Source of the DNA: Betaproteobacteria bacterium
GTDB taxonomy: Bacteria > Pseudomonadota > Gammaproteobacteria > Burkholderiales > SG8-39
Assembly: GCA_011391185.1 (NCBI GenBank)
Contig: JAABRB010000002.1
Span: forward strand, 1-40,459
Direction: 5' to 3'
Length of the DNA: 40,459 nt
Part shown: piece by piece, positions 1 to 8,514 of the stretch
Position numbering within the stretch: the stretch's first letter is position 1
Layout of the letters: the number at the start of each line of letters is the position of its first letter
The notes under the pieces: model-generated
What the model was told of the DNA's origin: nothing
Databases searched by the model: none
What the model saw: the letters and a program-made list of their open reading frames with translations, nothing else
Program-made: the position numbers and the translations under genes

Positions 1-1125
1 ATACCGGGCGTACAGGGCGGCGATCTCGGGTACGGCGTAGGCGCGCGGATGCACGATTGCCGCCGCGCCGCCCTGGATCGCGGCGACGTATCCGGCGCCG
101 TAAGGCATGCCGCCGTGGGTCGTCGACGGCCCGTCTTCGACGACGAGGACTTGCTTGCCGCGCACGGCATTCGGGTCATCGAGCCGGATCGGCGATGCGG
201 CGCGCACGATCCGCGCACGCGAGTTGACCCGCCGCGCCGCCTCGGTGACGCGATGGATATCGGCTGCCGCGGCCGCGTCGGTCTTGGCGATGACCACCAC
301 ATCGGCCATGCGCAGCACTGCCTCGCCCGGGTGATGCAAGGTTTCGTCGCCGGCCCGCAACGGGTCCGCCAGCACGATGTGCAGGTCGGGTCGCACGAAG
401 GGAAAGTCGTTGTTTCCCCCGTCCCAGACGATGACGTCCGCCTCCTGCTGTGCGGCGGCGACGATGCGCGCGTAGTCGACGCCTGCATACACGACGTTAC
501 CCGCAGCGATGTGCAGCTCGTACTCCTCGCGCTCTTCGATCGTGCAGCGGCCTGCGACCAGGTCCGCCGGTCTGGCAAAGCGCTGCACGGCCTGGCGTTC
601 GAGGTCGCCGTACGGCATCGGGTGGCGAATCACTGCGACGCGCAGCGCCCGGCCGCGCAGCCGCCGCGCGATCCAGCGCGCGGTCTGCGACTTGCCGCAG
701 CCGGTTCGCACTGCCGAGACGGCGATCACCGGCACGCTTGCCCGGAGCATGGTGTGGTCCGGCCCGAGCAGCGCGAAGTCCGCGCCGGCCGCGAGCGCTC
801 GCGAGGCGAGGTGCATCACCAGGGCGTGGGTCACGTCGCTGTACGCGAACACGACTTGACCGACGCCGCGGTCGCGGCACACCGTCTCGAGTTCCTCCTC
901 GGCGACGATCGGAATGCCGTCTGGATAGCGCGCGCCCGCAAGCGCAGGCGGGTACCGTCGTGCGGCAATGACCGGGATCTGCGCGGCAGTGAAGGCGACC
1001 ACCTCGAAGCGCGAATCGTCGCGGTAAACGACATTGAAGTTGTGGAAGTCGCGCCCGGCGCCCCCCATGATTACCACCCGCGTGACGGAGCGCGACATAT
1101 CCGTGCTTCCTTCGGGAGCGGCCAT
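1..1125 (-). CDS. P-loop GTPase, cyclic 2,3-diphosphoglycerate synthetase family (COG2403), 3' end cut by window
   Basis: The reverse-strand frame is open for 375 codons and runs off the window start, so the C-terminus is missing (family members are usually about 440-460 residues). An N-terminal Rossmann-like part opens with VVIMGGAGRDFHNFN. A P-loop follows, AVSAVRTGCGKSQT, and then WDGGNNDFPF and the nucleotide-binding stretch VVVIAKTDAA. The family is named after an archaeal enzyme that makes cyclic 2,3-diphosphoglycerate, but most bacterial members have no proven reaction. The start at 1125 is chosen because AGGAGG lies 9 nt upstream; an inner ATG at 1098 is the alternative. An FNR-like palindrome at 1192-1205 lies 67 bp upstream. 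Family call is firm; substrate is unknown. Confidence 0.85.
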   Translation of the reverse strand, partial: MAAPEGSTDMSRSVTRVVIMGGAGRDFHNFNVVYRDDSRFEVVAFTAAQIPVIAARRYPPALAGARYPDGIPIVAEEELETVCRDRGVGQVVFAYSDVTHALVMHLASRALAAGADFALLGPDHTMLRASVPVIAVSAVRTGCGKSQTARWIARRLRGRALRVAVIRHPMPYGDLERQAVQRFARPADLVAGRCTIEEREEYELHIAAGNVVYAGVDYARIVAAAQQEADVIVWDGGNNDFPFVRPDLHIVLADPLRAGDETLHHPGEAVLRMADVVVIAKTDAAAAADIHRVTEAARRVNSRARIVRAASPIRLDDPNAVRGKQVLVVEDGPSTTHGGMPYGAGYVAAIQGGAAAIVHPRAYAVPEIAALYARY

Positions 1126-1191
1126 GCTCTCGAGCCTCCTATCGTCCTGCCGGGCCTCATGCAGAGATATCAGAATAAAACTTCACCAGGT

Positions 1192-1205
1192 TTGACGGCC
1201 GTCAA
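1192..1205. promoter_or_regulatory. FNR/FixK-like palindromic site TTGACGGCCGTCAA
   Basis: A perfect 14-bp palindrome, TTGAC-GGCC-GTCAA, matches 8 of 10 defined positions of the FNR consensus TTGAT-N4-ATCAA. It sits between the divergent GTPase gene (start 1125) and the small gene at 1240. On the GTPase side a GATATC hexamer at 1166-1171 lies about 30 bp from the box centre, close to the usual -41.5 activator geometry. Four similar sites occur in the window, and an FNR-type regulator is encoded at 12854-13687. Confidence 0.55.
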
Positions 1206-1239
1206 GGCGCCGCTGCGCGCCAGTGCGAACGTTACAGGT

Positions 1240-1455
1240 ATGCCATGGAACGAAGCGCGCTATCCGGCCTCGATGCGACGCCTGGATCCGCGCGTCCGGA
1301 GCAAGGCGATCGAGATCGCCAATGCCCTCCTCGAGGAAAGCTACGACGAGGGTAAGGCCATCAGGATCGCGATCGCCAAGGCGAAGGAATGGGCGGCACA
1401 CCATGCGCCGCCGCCGCGCCCGGGGGCCGCCGCGGCCAGGAGACCGCAGCGCTAA
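1240..1455 (+). CDS. small conserved protein, YdaT/DUF2188-like
   Basis: This 71-residue basic protein begins MPWNEARYPASMRRL and continues with a helical core (KAIEIANALLEE, KAIRIAIAKAKEWA) and a Pro/Ala/Arg-rich tail. Small proteins of this pattern are common in betaproteobacteria and are usually labelled YdaT-like or DUF2188; I give that from memory. No function is known. The ATG at 1240 is used because the recognisable pattern starts exactly there; the frame extends upstream only as antisense to the GTPase gene. The ribosome site is weak. The FNR-like palindrome 1192-1205 lies 34 bp upstream. Confidence 0.7.
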   Translation: MPWNEARYPASMRRLDPRVRSKAIEIANALLEESYDEGKAIRIAIAKAKEWAAHHAPPPRPGAAAARRPQR

Positions 1456-1568
1456 CGCATCGCATCATCTCCTCGCCGGAAACGTCACGCACAGGTGACG
1501 ACTGCCTGACGAAGTTCGGGTAGAGCCGCGCGCTTACCGCCCGGACACGATTGCCGGGCGCGCCCGTA

Positions 1569-1844
1569 TTAGCGCGCTCCTCGCTGCGCAGCAACCGAGG
1601 TCGAGTCGTCCGGCCGGGGGCCTTCCATGGCCGCGCAGGCCAGCGCGGGCGACTCGAACGGGCCGATGAACTCGGCGCTTTCGTCATAGCGCGGCGGCGC
1701 GTCCGGGTCGGGCTGGATGACGACGTAGAAGCCCGACTCGAACGGTTTGCCGCGCGGTCGACGGTACCGGTGCTGATACGATTCGGAGTCGACGAGCGAG
1801 CGCTCGTCGATTACGCATACGACTTCGTAGTCGGAGGTTTCCAT
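1569..1844 (-). CDS. small conserved hypothetical protein, paralogue of the protein at 12544-12840
   Basis: A 91-residue protein starting METSDYEVVCVIDE, with GGGGGA placed 4 nt before the ATG. It aligns along its length with the product of 12544-12840: both have V-x2-I-x-E-x-R/S-L-x-D, then H-x-Y/W-R, G-x-Y-V-V/I, and finally E-x-AEF-x-GP-x-x-S with an A-AM motif. That two diverged copies keep the same frame and pattern is good evidence that both are real. No known domain or membrane segment is seen; it is probably a small soluble alpha/beta protein. A TGAC-CAAT-GTCA palindrome at 1947-1960 lies about 100 bp upstream. Function unknown. Confidence 0.7.
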   Translation of the reverse strand: METSDYEVVCVIDERSLVDSESYQHRYRRPRGKPFESGFYVVIQPDPDAPPRYDESAEFIGPFESPALACAAMEGPRPDDSTSVAAQRGAR

Positions 1845-1946
1845 CTGTCCCCCAATGAATGGAGCACTATACTGGCACCACTTGCGTCCGGTCACCGCAA
1901 TCGAGCGGCGCGAGCGTTCAGTGTGCATCTGACGCGTTGCGCGGAG

Positions 1947-1960
1947 ATGACCAATGTCAA
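1947..1960. promoter_or_regulatory. FNR/FixK-like site ATGACCAATGTCAA
   Basis: TGAC-CAAT-GTCA is a perfect inverted repeat, and the 14-mer is identical at 12 of 14 positions to the better site at 8965-8978. It matches only 7 of 10 positions of classical FNR, so alone it would be weak. It lies upstream of the small gene 1569-1844 and overlaps the first codons of the decayed acyltransferase frame. Confidence 0.35.
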
Positions 1961-2589
1961 ACTCACCGACTCGGCCTTTTGGCCTATTTGCGCGCTGCGT
2001 CGCGGCACGCGGTTCGGCCACTGACTCGTCGTGCGGACGCGCGCCCGCGGCAACGTCTACCTGCGGTTGGGCTACACGGCTCAACAGCGCGCAGCGCGAT
2101 CTGTACGAACGCGCTGGAAGGCCCGCATGGGCGACCGCGCAGCGCGCAGTCGGAGCTAAGCTGTGCCGCGTTCCGTTCGCCGTGCGCGGCCTGGCGAACC
2201 TGCCGCGCGACAGGCCGAGCATTCTCGTGTCGAATCACGCGAGCTATCTGGATGGCGTCATTCTGGTGGCAGCGTTGCCGTTGCGCTACAGCTTCGTCGC
2301 CAAACGCGAACTGCGCGAACAGTTCGTTCCACGCGTCTATCCGGAGCGTCTCGGCGCCGAGTTCGTCGAGCGCTTCGCCGCACGGCAAAGCGCCGAGGAC
2401 GCGAACCGCCTGGCCGCCGCCGCGGCGCGCGGCCGGTCGCTCGCTTTCTTTCCCGAGGGCACCTTCACGCGCGTGCCCGCACTGGTGCCTTTCCATCTCG
2501 GTGCGTTCGCCGCCGCGGTGAGATTGCGCGATCTGGCACGGGCCGAAATCCTGCGCCATTGCGGCGAGCCCGCGGTCCGGCTGCCGTAG
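1954..2589 (+). pseudogene. PlsC-like 1-acyl-glycerol-3-phosphate acyltransferase, probably decayed (internal deletion)
   Basis: The 211-codon frame has the acyltransferase motifs NHASYLD (His95, Asp100) and FPEGTF (166-171). Family-like sequence starts only near residue 46; the first 45 residues look like random read-through over a regulatory region. After FHLGAFAAAV the chain jumps to RLRDLARAEILRHCGEP, which resembles the extreme C-terminus of such enzymes. About 50-70 residues that normally carry the PVxPVxxRG strand are therefore missing. The likely junction is a short repeat coding for AAAV/AAVR. A working enzyme would transfer an acyl chain to lysophosphatidate at the membrane; this one is probably inactive. 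It could instead be a short divergent acyltransferase. Confidence 0.55.
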
Positions 2590-2596
2590 TTCGGCG

Positions 2597-4408
2597 TCAC
2601 GACGAAGCGCCGATCGACGTTTTCAGCGCCGCGATCTCGTCTTCCCCGAGGGTTTCCTTCTCCAGCAGTTGCTGCGCACCGCGCTCGAGGGTCGCGCGCT
2701 CGCGCGCCAGGATGGCGAGCGCCTTGTCGTAGGCCGCCTTCACGATCTCGCGCACCGCGATGTCGATCTCGCGCGCGGTTTCCTCGCTGTACTCGCGCGG
2801 CGCGGGGCCGGGGATTCCGGCCAGAAAGGGCGAGCGCTCCTCTTCGTAGGCGACGTGGCCGAGGGCCGTCACCATGCCGTAGCGCATCACCATGCTGCGC
2901 GCGATGCCGGTGATCTTGGCGAGGTCGTCGGCCGCGCCGGTGGAAAGATGGCCGAACACGACTTCCTCGGCGGCGCGGCCGCCGAGCAGGACCGCCATCT
3001 TGTTCTCCAGTTCTGCGGCCGTCATCAGGAAACGGTCCTCAGTGGGGCGCTGGATGGTGTAGCCGAGCGCCCCGATGCCGCGCGGGATGATCGAGACCTT
3101 GTGCACCGGGTCGCTTCCGGGCAGCGCCATCGCCACCAGCGCGTGCCCCATCTCGTGGTAGGCGACCACGCGCCGCTCGTTCTCGTTCAGCAGGCGGTTC
3201 TTCTTCTCCAGTCCCGCGACGATGCGCTCGACCGCGTGCGTGAAGTCATCCAGCGCCACCGCGTCGCCGCCGCGCCGCGTGGCGAGCAGCGCTGCCTCGT
3301 TCACCAGGTTCGCCAGATCGGCGCCGGAAAATCCGGGGGTGAGCGCGGCGACCTTCTCCACCTCCACGCCGGGCGCGAGCCGCACCTTGCGGATGTGCAC
3401 GTTCAGTATCTGGATGCGGCCTCTCTTGTCCGGCCGGTCCACCAGCACCTGGCGGTCGAACCTGCCGGCGCGCAGCAGCGCCGGGTCGAGGATTTCGGGC
3501 CGGTTGGTTGCCGCGAGCAGCACCACGCCGGTGGACGGGTCGAAACCGTCGAGCTCGGCGAGGAGCTGGTTCAGGGTCTGCTCCTTCTCGTCGTGGCCGC
3601 CCAGACCGAAGGAGCCGCGCGCCCGCCCGAGCGCGTCGAGCTCGTCGATGAAGATGATCGCCGGCGCCTTCTGCCGCGCCTGTTCGAACAGATCCCTCAC
3701 GCGCGCCGCGCCCACGCCGACGAACATCTCGACGAACTCCGAGCCGGAGATGGAAAAGAACGCGACACCGGCCTCCCCCGCGACCGCGCGCGCAAGCAGC
3801 GTCTTGCCGGTGCCCGGCGGGCCGACCAGCAGGATGCCCTTGGGAATGCGGGCTCCGAGACGACCGTATCTGCCGGGATCCTTCAGGAACTCGACGACCT
3901 CCTGCAGCTCGGCCTTCGCTTCGTCCACGCCCGCCACGTCCGCGAACGTGACGCCCGTCTGCTTCTCGACGTACACCTTGGCGCGGCTCTTGCCGATGCT
4001 CATGAAACCGCCCATGCCCTGCTGCCCCGCCATGCGCCGTGCGAGGAAGAGCCACACGCCGACGAAGACGAGCGCGGGCAGCACCCACGACAGGAGGTCG
4101 CGGAAAAACGTGCTCTCGATCACGCGCGTGTAGGGCACGTCGTATTGCGAGAGGCGCTCGGCGAGCGCCGGCTCGACCCGGATGGCGACGGCAACGGTCT
4201 TGCGGCCGTCAGGCTGCTTGAGCTTGCCGGTGACACGTTGCTCGCCGATCAGCACCTCGGAGATCTTGCCATCCTTGAGGAGCTGCTCGAACTCGCTGTA
4301 GGGCACGACTTCCACCGTCTGCGACTGCTGCCACCATTGCTGCAGCAGCAGAATCGCGAATACGGCGAAAATGACGTAGGCGAGGTTGAACCGGGTAGGC
4401 ATTTCCAT
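2597..4408 (-). CDS. ftsH: ATP-dependent zinc metalloprotease FtsH
   Basis: A membrane-anchored AAA+ protease of 603 residues that degrades misfolded and regulatory membrane and cytosolic proteins as a hexamer. Two membrane segments (about 8-24 and 103-123) flank a short periplasmic domain. The AAA domain follows: Walker A GPPGTGKT (196-203), Walker B IIFIDE (251-256), and the second region of homology TNRP...RAGRFDR (301-319). The zinc site is HEMGH (418-422) with the third ligand probably Asp495 in [10 protein letters not shown]. The C-terminus is short compared with the main E. coli FtsH, so this may be an accessory paralogue. The start could also be the ATG at 4402, which has a better placed GGA. 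A 9-bp hairpin lies just upstream. Confidence 0.95.
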   Translation of the reverse strand: MEMPTRFNLAYVIFAVFAILLLQQWWQQSQTVEVVPYSEFEQLLKDGKISEVLIGEQRVTGKLKQPDGRKTVAVAIRVEPALAERLSQYDVPYTRVIESTFFRDLLSWVLPALVFVGVWLFLARRMAGQQGMGGFMSIGKSRAKVYVEKQTGVTFADVAGVDEAKAELQEVVEFLKDPGRYGRLGARIPKGILLVGPPGTGKTLLARAVAGEAGVAFFSISGSEFVEMFVGVGAARVRDLFEQARQKAPAIIFIDELDALGRARGSFGLGGHDEKEQTLNQLLAELDGFDPSTGVVLLAATNRPEILDPALLRAGRFDRQVLVDRPDKRGRIQILNVHIRKVRLAPGVEVEKVAALTPGFSGADLANLVNEAALLATRRGGDAVALDDFTHAVERIVAGLEKKNRLLNENERRVVAYHEMGHALVAMALPGSDPVHKVSIIPRGIGALGYTIQRPTEDRFLMTAAELENKMAVLLGGRAAEEVVFGHLSTGAADDLAKITGIARSMVMRYGMVTALGHVAYEEERSPFLAGIPGPAPREYSEETAREIDIAVREIVKAAYDKALAILARERATLERGAQQLLEKETLGEDEIAALKTSIGASS

Positions 4409-4423
4409 CCAGGAATTATGCGG

Positions 4424-4445
4424 GTAAACCGGGGGTCCGGTTTAC
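4424..4445. promoter_or_regulatory. perfect 9-bp inverted repeat upstream of ftsH
   Basis: GTAAACCGG and CCGGTTTAC are separated by the four bases GGGT. The repeat begins 16 bp before the ftsH start codon at 4408, with no T-run after it in either direction. It could be a repressor or activator operator, or a stem in the ftsH leader RNA. A terminator for the M28 peptidase gene is less likely, because that gene stops nearly 200 bp away. Confidence 0.5.
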
Positions 4446-4635
4446 ACGAGTCAAACTGTTTTCGGCAGAAGCAGCAACGCCGCATGTTCATGAGAGCGCC
4501 GCGCCAGCGGCAATGAACGCGGTGGCGCTGGCTGACGATCTGACGCGCGGCGGCCGGCAAGGCCCCCGCGCGCAGATGCGCCACTTGCGGAGCCGGGTCC
4601 CTTGCAGAGGCGAATTGGCACATAAGAATGGCACG

Positions 4636-5574
4636 CTATAGCCCTCGTTGGTCGTTGGCGAGCGAGACGATCGCCTTCGCCAGGCCCTCCACCACCTGCG
4701 CCATGCGCGCGTAATCGAGCCTGTCCGGCGTGTCCTGCTCGGTATGGTATTGAGCGTAGCGGTAAAAGGCGGTGTCGGTGACCATGATGGCGGGATAACC
4801 CTCGCGCCAGAACGAGAGCTGGTCGCTCCAGGACACGCCCGGCACGATGCCCGGCGCGATCAGGGACTCGGAAGGAAATGCGGAGACGCCGCGAAAGGCC
4901 GCCACCGCCCGCCGTAGCACATGGCGCGAGGCGATGTTGGAGACGAAGGCGATGAAGTTGGCGCGATCCGGGTAGAACCAGCCGAAGAACGGCGGGTAGC
5001 GCTGGCTGCCGGGGAGGTCGCGGTAGGCGCCGAGCATTTCCAGCGACATCATGAGGCGGATGTCGTCGCCGCGCTGGCGCGCCGCCTTGGCATAGACCCC
5101 GCTGCCCATCTCGCCCCAATAGAAGAACGGCGGTTCCTCGTTGACGAAAGCAACCAGCCGCACCGTTCGTCGCAATGGGGCGTCCTTCAGCGCCCGGCTG
5201 ATCTCGAGCAGCGCCGCGACGCCGCTCGCGTTGTCGTTGGCGCCCGGGCTGCCGCCCACCGAGTCGTAGTGGGCGCCGACGACGATGATTTCCGACGGGT
5301 GCAGGGTGCCGGTGAGCGCGATCGCCAGGTTGTCGCTCGGCACCTCGTAGGCGCTGTAGCGCTGTGCCGTGACGGTGTGGCCCTGGCGCTGCCATTGGTC
5401 GCGTATGTAAGCCGCGGCCGCGTGCAGCGCGGGTGGGCGCCAGACATTGCGTTCGCCGATCTCGCCTGCCAGCCGCACCACATGGGCGCGCAGTTGCTCG
5501 GCAAGCGGCTGTGCGTGGCTGGCGGGCGCGCCGCTCGCGAGCAGCATGCTCAAGGCGAGCGCCCGTGCGTGCAT
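4636..5574 (-). CDS. secreted M28-family zinc peptidase
   Basis: A 312-residue exported aminopeptidase-like enzyme. Residues 1-21 form a signal peptide with a cleavage site at ASHA-Q. The M28 metal ligands are visible: His102 and Asp104 in GAHYDSVGG, Asp114 in GANDNASG, the catalytic Glu146/ligand Glu147 in NEEPP, a ligand-like residue in SLEMLG (Glu179), and His277 in QYHTEQDTPD. Such enzymes bind two zinc ions and release N-terminal residues from peptides in the periplasm or medium. The gene lies between ftsH and an acyl-CoA synthetase gene on the same strand with gaps of 227 and 57 bp. Peptide specificity cannot be read from the sequence. Confidence 0.9.
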   Translation of the reverse strand: MHARALALSMLLASGAPASHAQPLAEQLRAHVVRLAGEIGERNVWRPPALHAAAAYIRDQWQRQGHTVTAQRYSAYEVPSDNLAIALTGTLHPSEIIVVGAHYDSVGGSPGANDNASGVAALLEISRALKDAPLRRTVRLVAFVNEEPPFFYWGEMGSGVYAKAARQRGDDIRLMMSLEMLGAYRDLPGSQRYPPFFGWFYPDRANFIAFVSNIASRHVLRRAVAAFRGVSAFPSESLIAPGIVPGVSWSDQLSFWREGYPAIMVTDTAFYRYAQYHTEQDTPDRLDYARMAQVVEGLAKAIVSLANDQRGL

Positions 5575-5631
5575 CGGCGTGCGACCAACGTTCGCATTCG
5601 GGACTGTGCGGGGAGCGTCCTGCCGCGGCGC

Positions 5632-7473
5632 TCAGGCGGGGGCATAGTGGCCGGCGTACAGCTTGCCGATTTCAGCGGCGAAGCGCCGCTCCAGCTCCGG
5701 GCGCTTGAGCTTCATCGTCGGCGTGATGAGCCCATTCTCGATGGTCCAGGGCTCGAGCGTCAACCACACCTCGCGCACCCGTGCGTGTGCCGGGAAGCCG
5801 CGCAGCAGTCCTCGAATCCTCTCGCGCACGGCCTGCGCGGCCGCGGGCGACGCGAGCGATTTCGGATCGGCCGCGTCCACCGCAAGCGAGCGGGCGAAGT
5901 CGCGCCAGGCCTCGGGGTTGAGCACGATGAGCGCGGCGAGATGCGGCTTGCCCTCGCCGAGCACCATCGCCTGGTCGAACAAGGGGGCTTCGGTGATCGC
6001 GAGCTCCAGGTCATTCGGCGGCACCTTCTCGCCAGTCGACATGACCAGGACCTCCTTCAGCCTGCCAATGATGAATACGTGGCCATCGTCCGCGATACGG
6101 GCCACGTCGCCGGTGTGCAGCCAGCCGTCGGCATCGATCGCGTTGCGCGTCTTCTCAGGGTCGTTCCAGTACCCCAGCATGACGTTCGGGCCTCTCACCA
6201 GCAGCTCCGCCTTGTCGCCAAGCTTGAGTTCGATGCCCGGCAGTGCCATGCCGACCGACTCGGGAACATTGTTCTCCGGCGTGTTGGCGGTGACAATCGG
6301 CGCGGCTTCGGTGAGCCCGTAGCCCTGCAGCAGCGGCAGGCCGAGGCCGATGAAGCAGCGCGAGAGCCTGGGCGAGAGCGGTGCGCCGCCGGAGAGCGCA
6401 AGCCGCAGCCGGCCTCCCAGCCGCGAGAGGATCTTATCGGCTACCAGGTGACGCAGCACCGGCCACATCATTTCCGCGATCAGGCCGGGCGCCTCGCCGC
6501 GGTGCTGGGCGGCTTCGAAGCGTTGCCAACCGATCTCCTCCGCCCAGCGGAACAGCACTTTGGCGGGTGCGCCTTTCACCTCCAGTCCGTGCTGCAATTT
6601 CGCATAGACGCGCTCGTAGATGCGCGGCACCGAAACCAGCATGGTGGGCCGGATCGTGAGCAGGTCCTGCGGCAGATCCTGCACCGAGCGCGCGAAGGCG
6701 ACCGTGCTGCCCGCCATGATCGGAAGGTAGTAGCCCACCGTGCGCTCGAAGGTGTGGGAGAGCGGCAGGAAAGACAGATAGAGATCTTCGCGGTAGCCGG
6801 GCACCATTTTCAGCACTGCCTCGGCATTGGACAGGATGTTGTGGTGAGACAGCATCACGCCCTTCGGTCGGCCGGTCGTGCCCGAGGTGTAGACGATCGT
6901 GGCCAGCGCGTGCGGGTCGGCGGTGTGAACGGCCGGTCGGCCGGATTTGTCGGCCAGCCACTCGGAGACGAAACCAAGCTGCACGTCTTCGGCGACGGGC
7001 ATCTCCGGCGACCCGGCGAGGCACAGCACCCGCGCGAGCTGCGGGAAACGCGCCCGAAGCGGCGCCAGCGCCTGCCACTGGCTGATCTCGCCGGCGAGCA
7101 CCAGACGGGCGCCGCAGTCGCCCAGGATGTACGCGACATTCCCTGGATTGTCGGTGGTGTAGAGCGGGACGACCACCAGGCCGAGCGACTGCGCCGCCTG
7201 GTCGAAGCACACCCACTCGACGCTGTTCTTGAGCAGCACGGCGACCCGCTCGCCGGGCGCAAGCTGTTCGCGTGCCGGCGCCGCCTGCCAGCGCGTCACC
7301 AGTGCCCGCATTTCGTGCCAGGGGTAGCTTTTCCACTCTACCGTCGCCGGGTCGTATTGACGGTACGCTTCGCTGTCCGGCGTTCTCTCGCAGCGGCTCA
7401 GGAACGATCCCGGCAGGGTTCCGGCCTCGGCGCTTGTGATCAGGTCCGAAGTGAGCGGGCTTGGCGCGTCCAT
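5632..7473 (-). CDS. long-chain fatty-acid-CoA ligase (AMP-forming)
   Basis: A 613-residue member of the ANL adenylating superfamily, of the FadD15/long-chain type. It activates a fatty acid with ATP to an acyl-adenylate and then forms acyl-CoA. Motifs in order: the phosphate-binding loop YTSGTTGRPKG (195-205), then GYGLTEAAP, GWLHTGD, and the linker IIGRLKEVLVMSTGEKVPP. The C-terminal TPTMKLKR carries the candidate catalytic lysine. No signal peptide or membrane segment is seen. Length is normal. It may feed beta-oxidation or lipid synthesis, but no partner genes for either lie beside it. Confidence 0.93.
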   Translation of the reverse strand: MDAPSPLTSDLITSAEAGTLPGSFLSRCERTPDSEAYRQYDPATVEWKSYPWHEMRALVTRWQAAPAREQLAPGERVAVLLKNSVEWVCFDQAAQSLGLVVVPLYTTDNPGNVAYILGDCGARLVLAGEISQWQALAPLRARFPQLARVLCLAGSPEMPVAEDVQLGFVSEWLADKSGRPAVHTADPHALATIVYTSGTTGRPKGVMLSHHNILSNAEAVLKMVPGYREDLYLSFLPLSHTFERTVGYYLPIMAGSTVAFARSVQDLPQDLLTIRPTMLVSVPRIYERVYAKLQHGLEVKGAPAKVLFRWAEEIGWQRFEAAQHRGEAPGLIAEMMWPVLRHLVADKILSRLGGRLRLALSGGAPLSPRLSRCFIGLGLPLLQGYGLTEAAPIVTANTPENNVPESVGMALPGIELKLGDKAELLVRGPNVMLGYWNDPEKTRNAIDADGWLHTGDVARIADDGHVFIIGRLKEVLVMSTGEKVPPNDLELAITEAPLFDQAMVLGEGKPHLAALIVLNPEAWRDFARSLAVDAADPKSLASPAAAQAVRERIRGLLRGFPAHARVREVWLTLEPWTIENGLITPTMKLKRPELERRFAAEIGKLYAGHYAPA

Positions 7474-7539
7474 GAATGAATCTTCCAGGTCAAGGGATCA
7501 GAAATCCACGACGCCGGGTTAACTTCAATGCCGCCACGT

Positions 7540-8295
7540 CTACCTAAAGCCGACAGTCGACTCACCGGAAAGTGGTCGCTCAACGCCCCGGTTCACGCGC
7601 GGCGGCGCCAGCGTCCGCTGCATGCTGTTGTGAGGTGGCGGATGCGCTGCCTCAGTGATATCCCCGACGACAAGGATGAACGCACCACTTGGAAATGAGG
7701 ACGGCCATACACGCTCGACAAATCGCGCAAGCTGCCCGCCGCTCGGAATGTGTATGGCCGTGCTCACGCGAAGACGCTGTACAGGCAGATCATGGAACAA
7801 GCACCTCGCTTCGCCCACCGTGTGCCAATGCGCACCTCGGTAGCCTCCACTGCCGCCGGTCCTACCCTTCTGCAGCCAAAGGAGGCTGCGTCGATTAAGC
7901 AAGCCGATCACGAAACGACGTCGCGCGACGCGAAGGATCTCGCGGGCCGCAGCAACCTCGTTCTCGATGAAGCAGAGCGTTGCAATAGACATGACTAAGT
8001 CGAAGCTCGCGTTTGCATACGGTAGGGAACGTGCGTCTGCAACCTGGTAGGATGCCCTGCCCAGATCGCGGCCACGCGCATAGTCCACCCACTCCGGGTT
8101 GATGTCGACGCCTACTACCTGACCGTCAATTGAGCCCGCAAGCGTGCGAGTAAAGAATCCCGTGCCGCAGCCAACGTCGAGCAGCGATTCTCCTGGACGG
8201 GGTTGCAGGTTCTCAAGAACAAGCGCAGCCTCGCGCCGACCGATCCATCGGCCCCGGGGAGTCTCGTACCACCGATCATAGGACGCTGCATCCAT
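7540..8295 (-). CDS. class I SAM-dependent methyltransferase with a repeat-derived C-terminal tail
   Basis: The Rossmann methyltransferase core is clear: LLDVGCGTGFFTRTLA (SAM-binding motif I), VVGVDINPEWVDYA (motif II), and VADARSLPYANASFDLV (motif III/IV). The target is unknown; it resembles UbiE/COQ5-like small-molecule methyltransferases. The start at the ATG at 8295 gives the usual beginning MDAASYDRWYETPRGRW; the frame stays open to a TTG at 8316. The last 28 or so residues, from HNSMQRTLAPPR on, are unlike the family and read through an inverted-repeat stretch. That suggests the gene sits in an integron-cassette-like unit (see 7578-7633). Confidence 0.85.
   Translation of the reverse strand: MDAASYDRWYETPRGRWIGRREAALVLENLQPRPGESLLDVGCGTGFFTRTLAGSIDGQVVGVDINPEWVDYARGRDLGRASYQVADARSLPYANASFDLVMSIATLCFIENEVAAAREILRVARRRFVIGLLNRRSLLWLQKGRTGGSGGYRGAHWHTVGEARCLFHDLPVQRLRVSTAIHIPSGGQLARFVERVWPSSFPSGAFILVVGDITEAAHPPPHNSMQRTLAPPRVNRGVERPLSGESTVGFR
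7578..7633 (-). repeat. attC-like element at the 3' end of the methyltransferase gene
   Basis: Read on the minus strand, the stretch begins TCACAAC and ends GTTGAGC, which fits the integron core site G-TTRRRY. A GC-rich imperfectly self-complementary centre includes CAGCGGACGC. Translation gives the NSMQRT tail that I recall from many unrelated proteins ending in attC-like repeats. A second GTTGGGT (minus strand, 8311-8317) lies just before the gene, as expected for a cassette boundary. Outer-arm pairing is imperfect and no integrase is in the window. Confidence 0.3.
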
Positions 8296-8514
8296 TACGG
8301 GACGTAAGCCACCCAACTGTTGAATAGACGGACGTCCACGTCCGGCCCGAGCCCGAACGCGTCGCCGCGCGCCGCGCGCGCACGGGTCAGGTCAGAAGTG
8401 CGTCGTGCTTACCCGGCGCGGACCCGTACACTCGTATTTCTCCCATTCAGCCTGCGGGCGGCCGGTTCGGGAAGTTCGGGACTCCTCTTTCCTCACGGTT
8501 CGGTCACGCGCCAC

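Noticed and set aside
49..1239. Long plus-strand open frame before the small gene at 1240
   Set aside because: It is antisense to the GTPase gene, whose minus-strand translation has clear motifs; the plus frame is Arg/His-rich with no recognisable domain. Only the part from 1240 on is real.
4441..4454. TTTACACGAGTCAA as an FNR-like site before ftsH
   Set aside because: The key G of the TTGA arm is replaced and the left half belongs to the hairpin; kept only as a remark.
2669..7479. Very long plus-strand open frames opposite ftsH and the acyl-CoA synthetase gene
   Set aside because: High GC makes antisense frames stay open; their composition (His, Arg, Asp-rich, no motifs) is that of shadows, and the minus-strand products are unmistakable.
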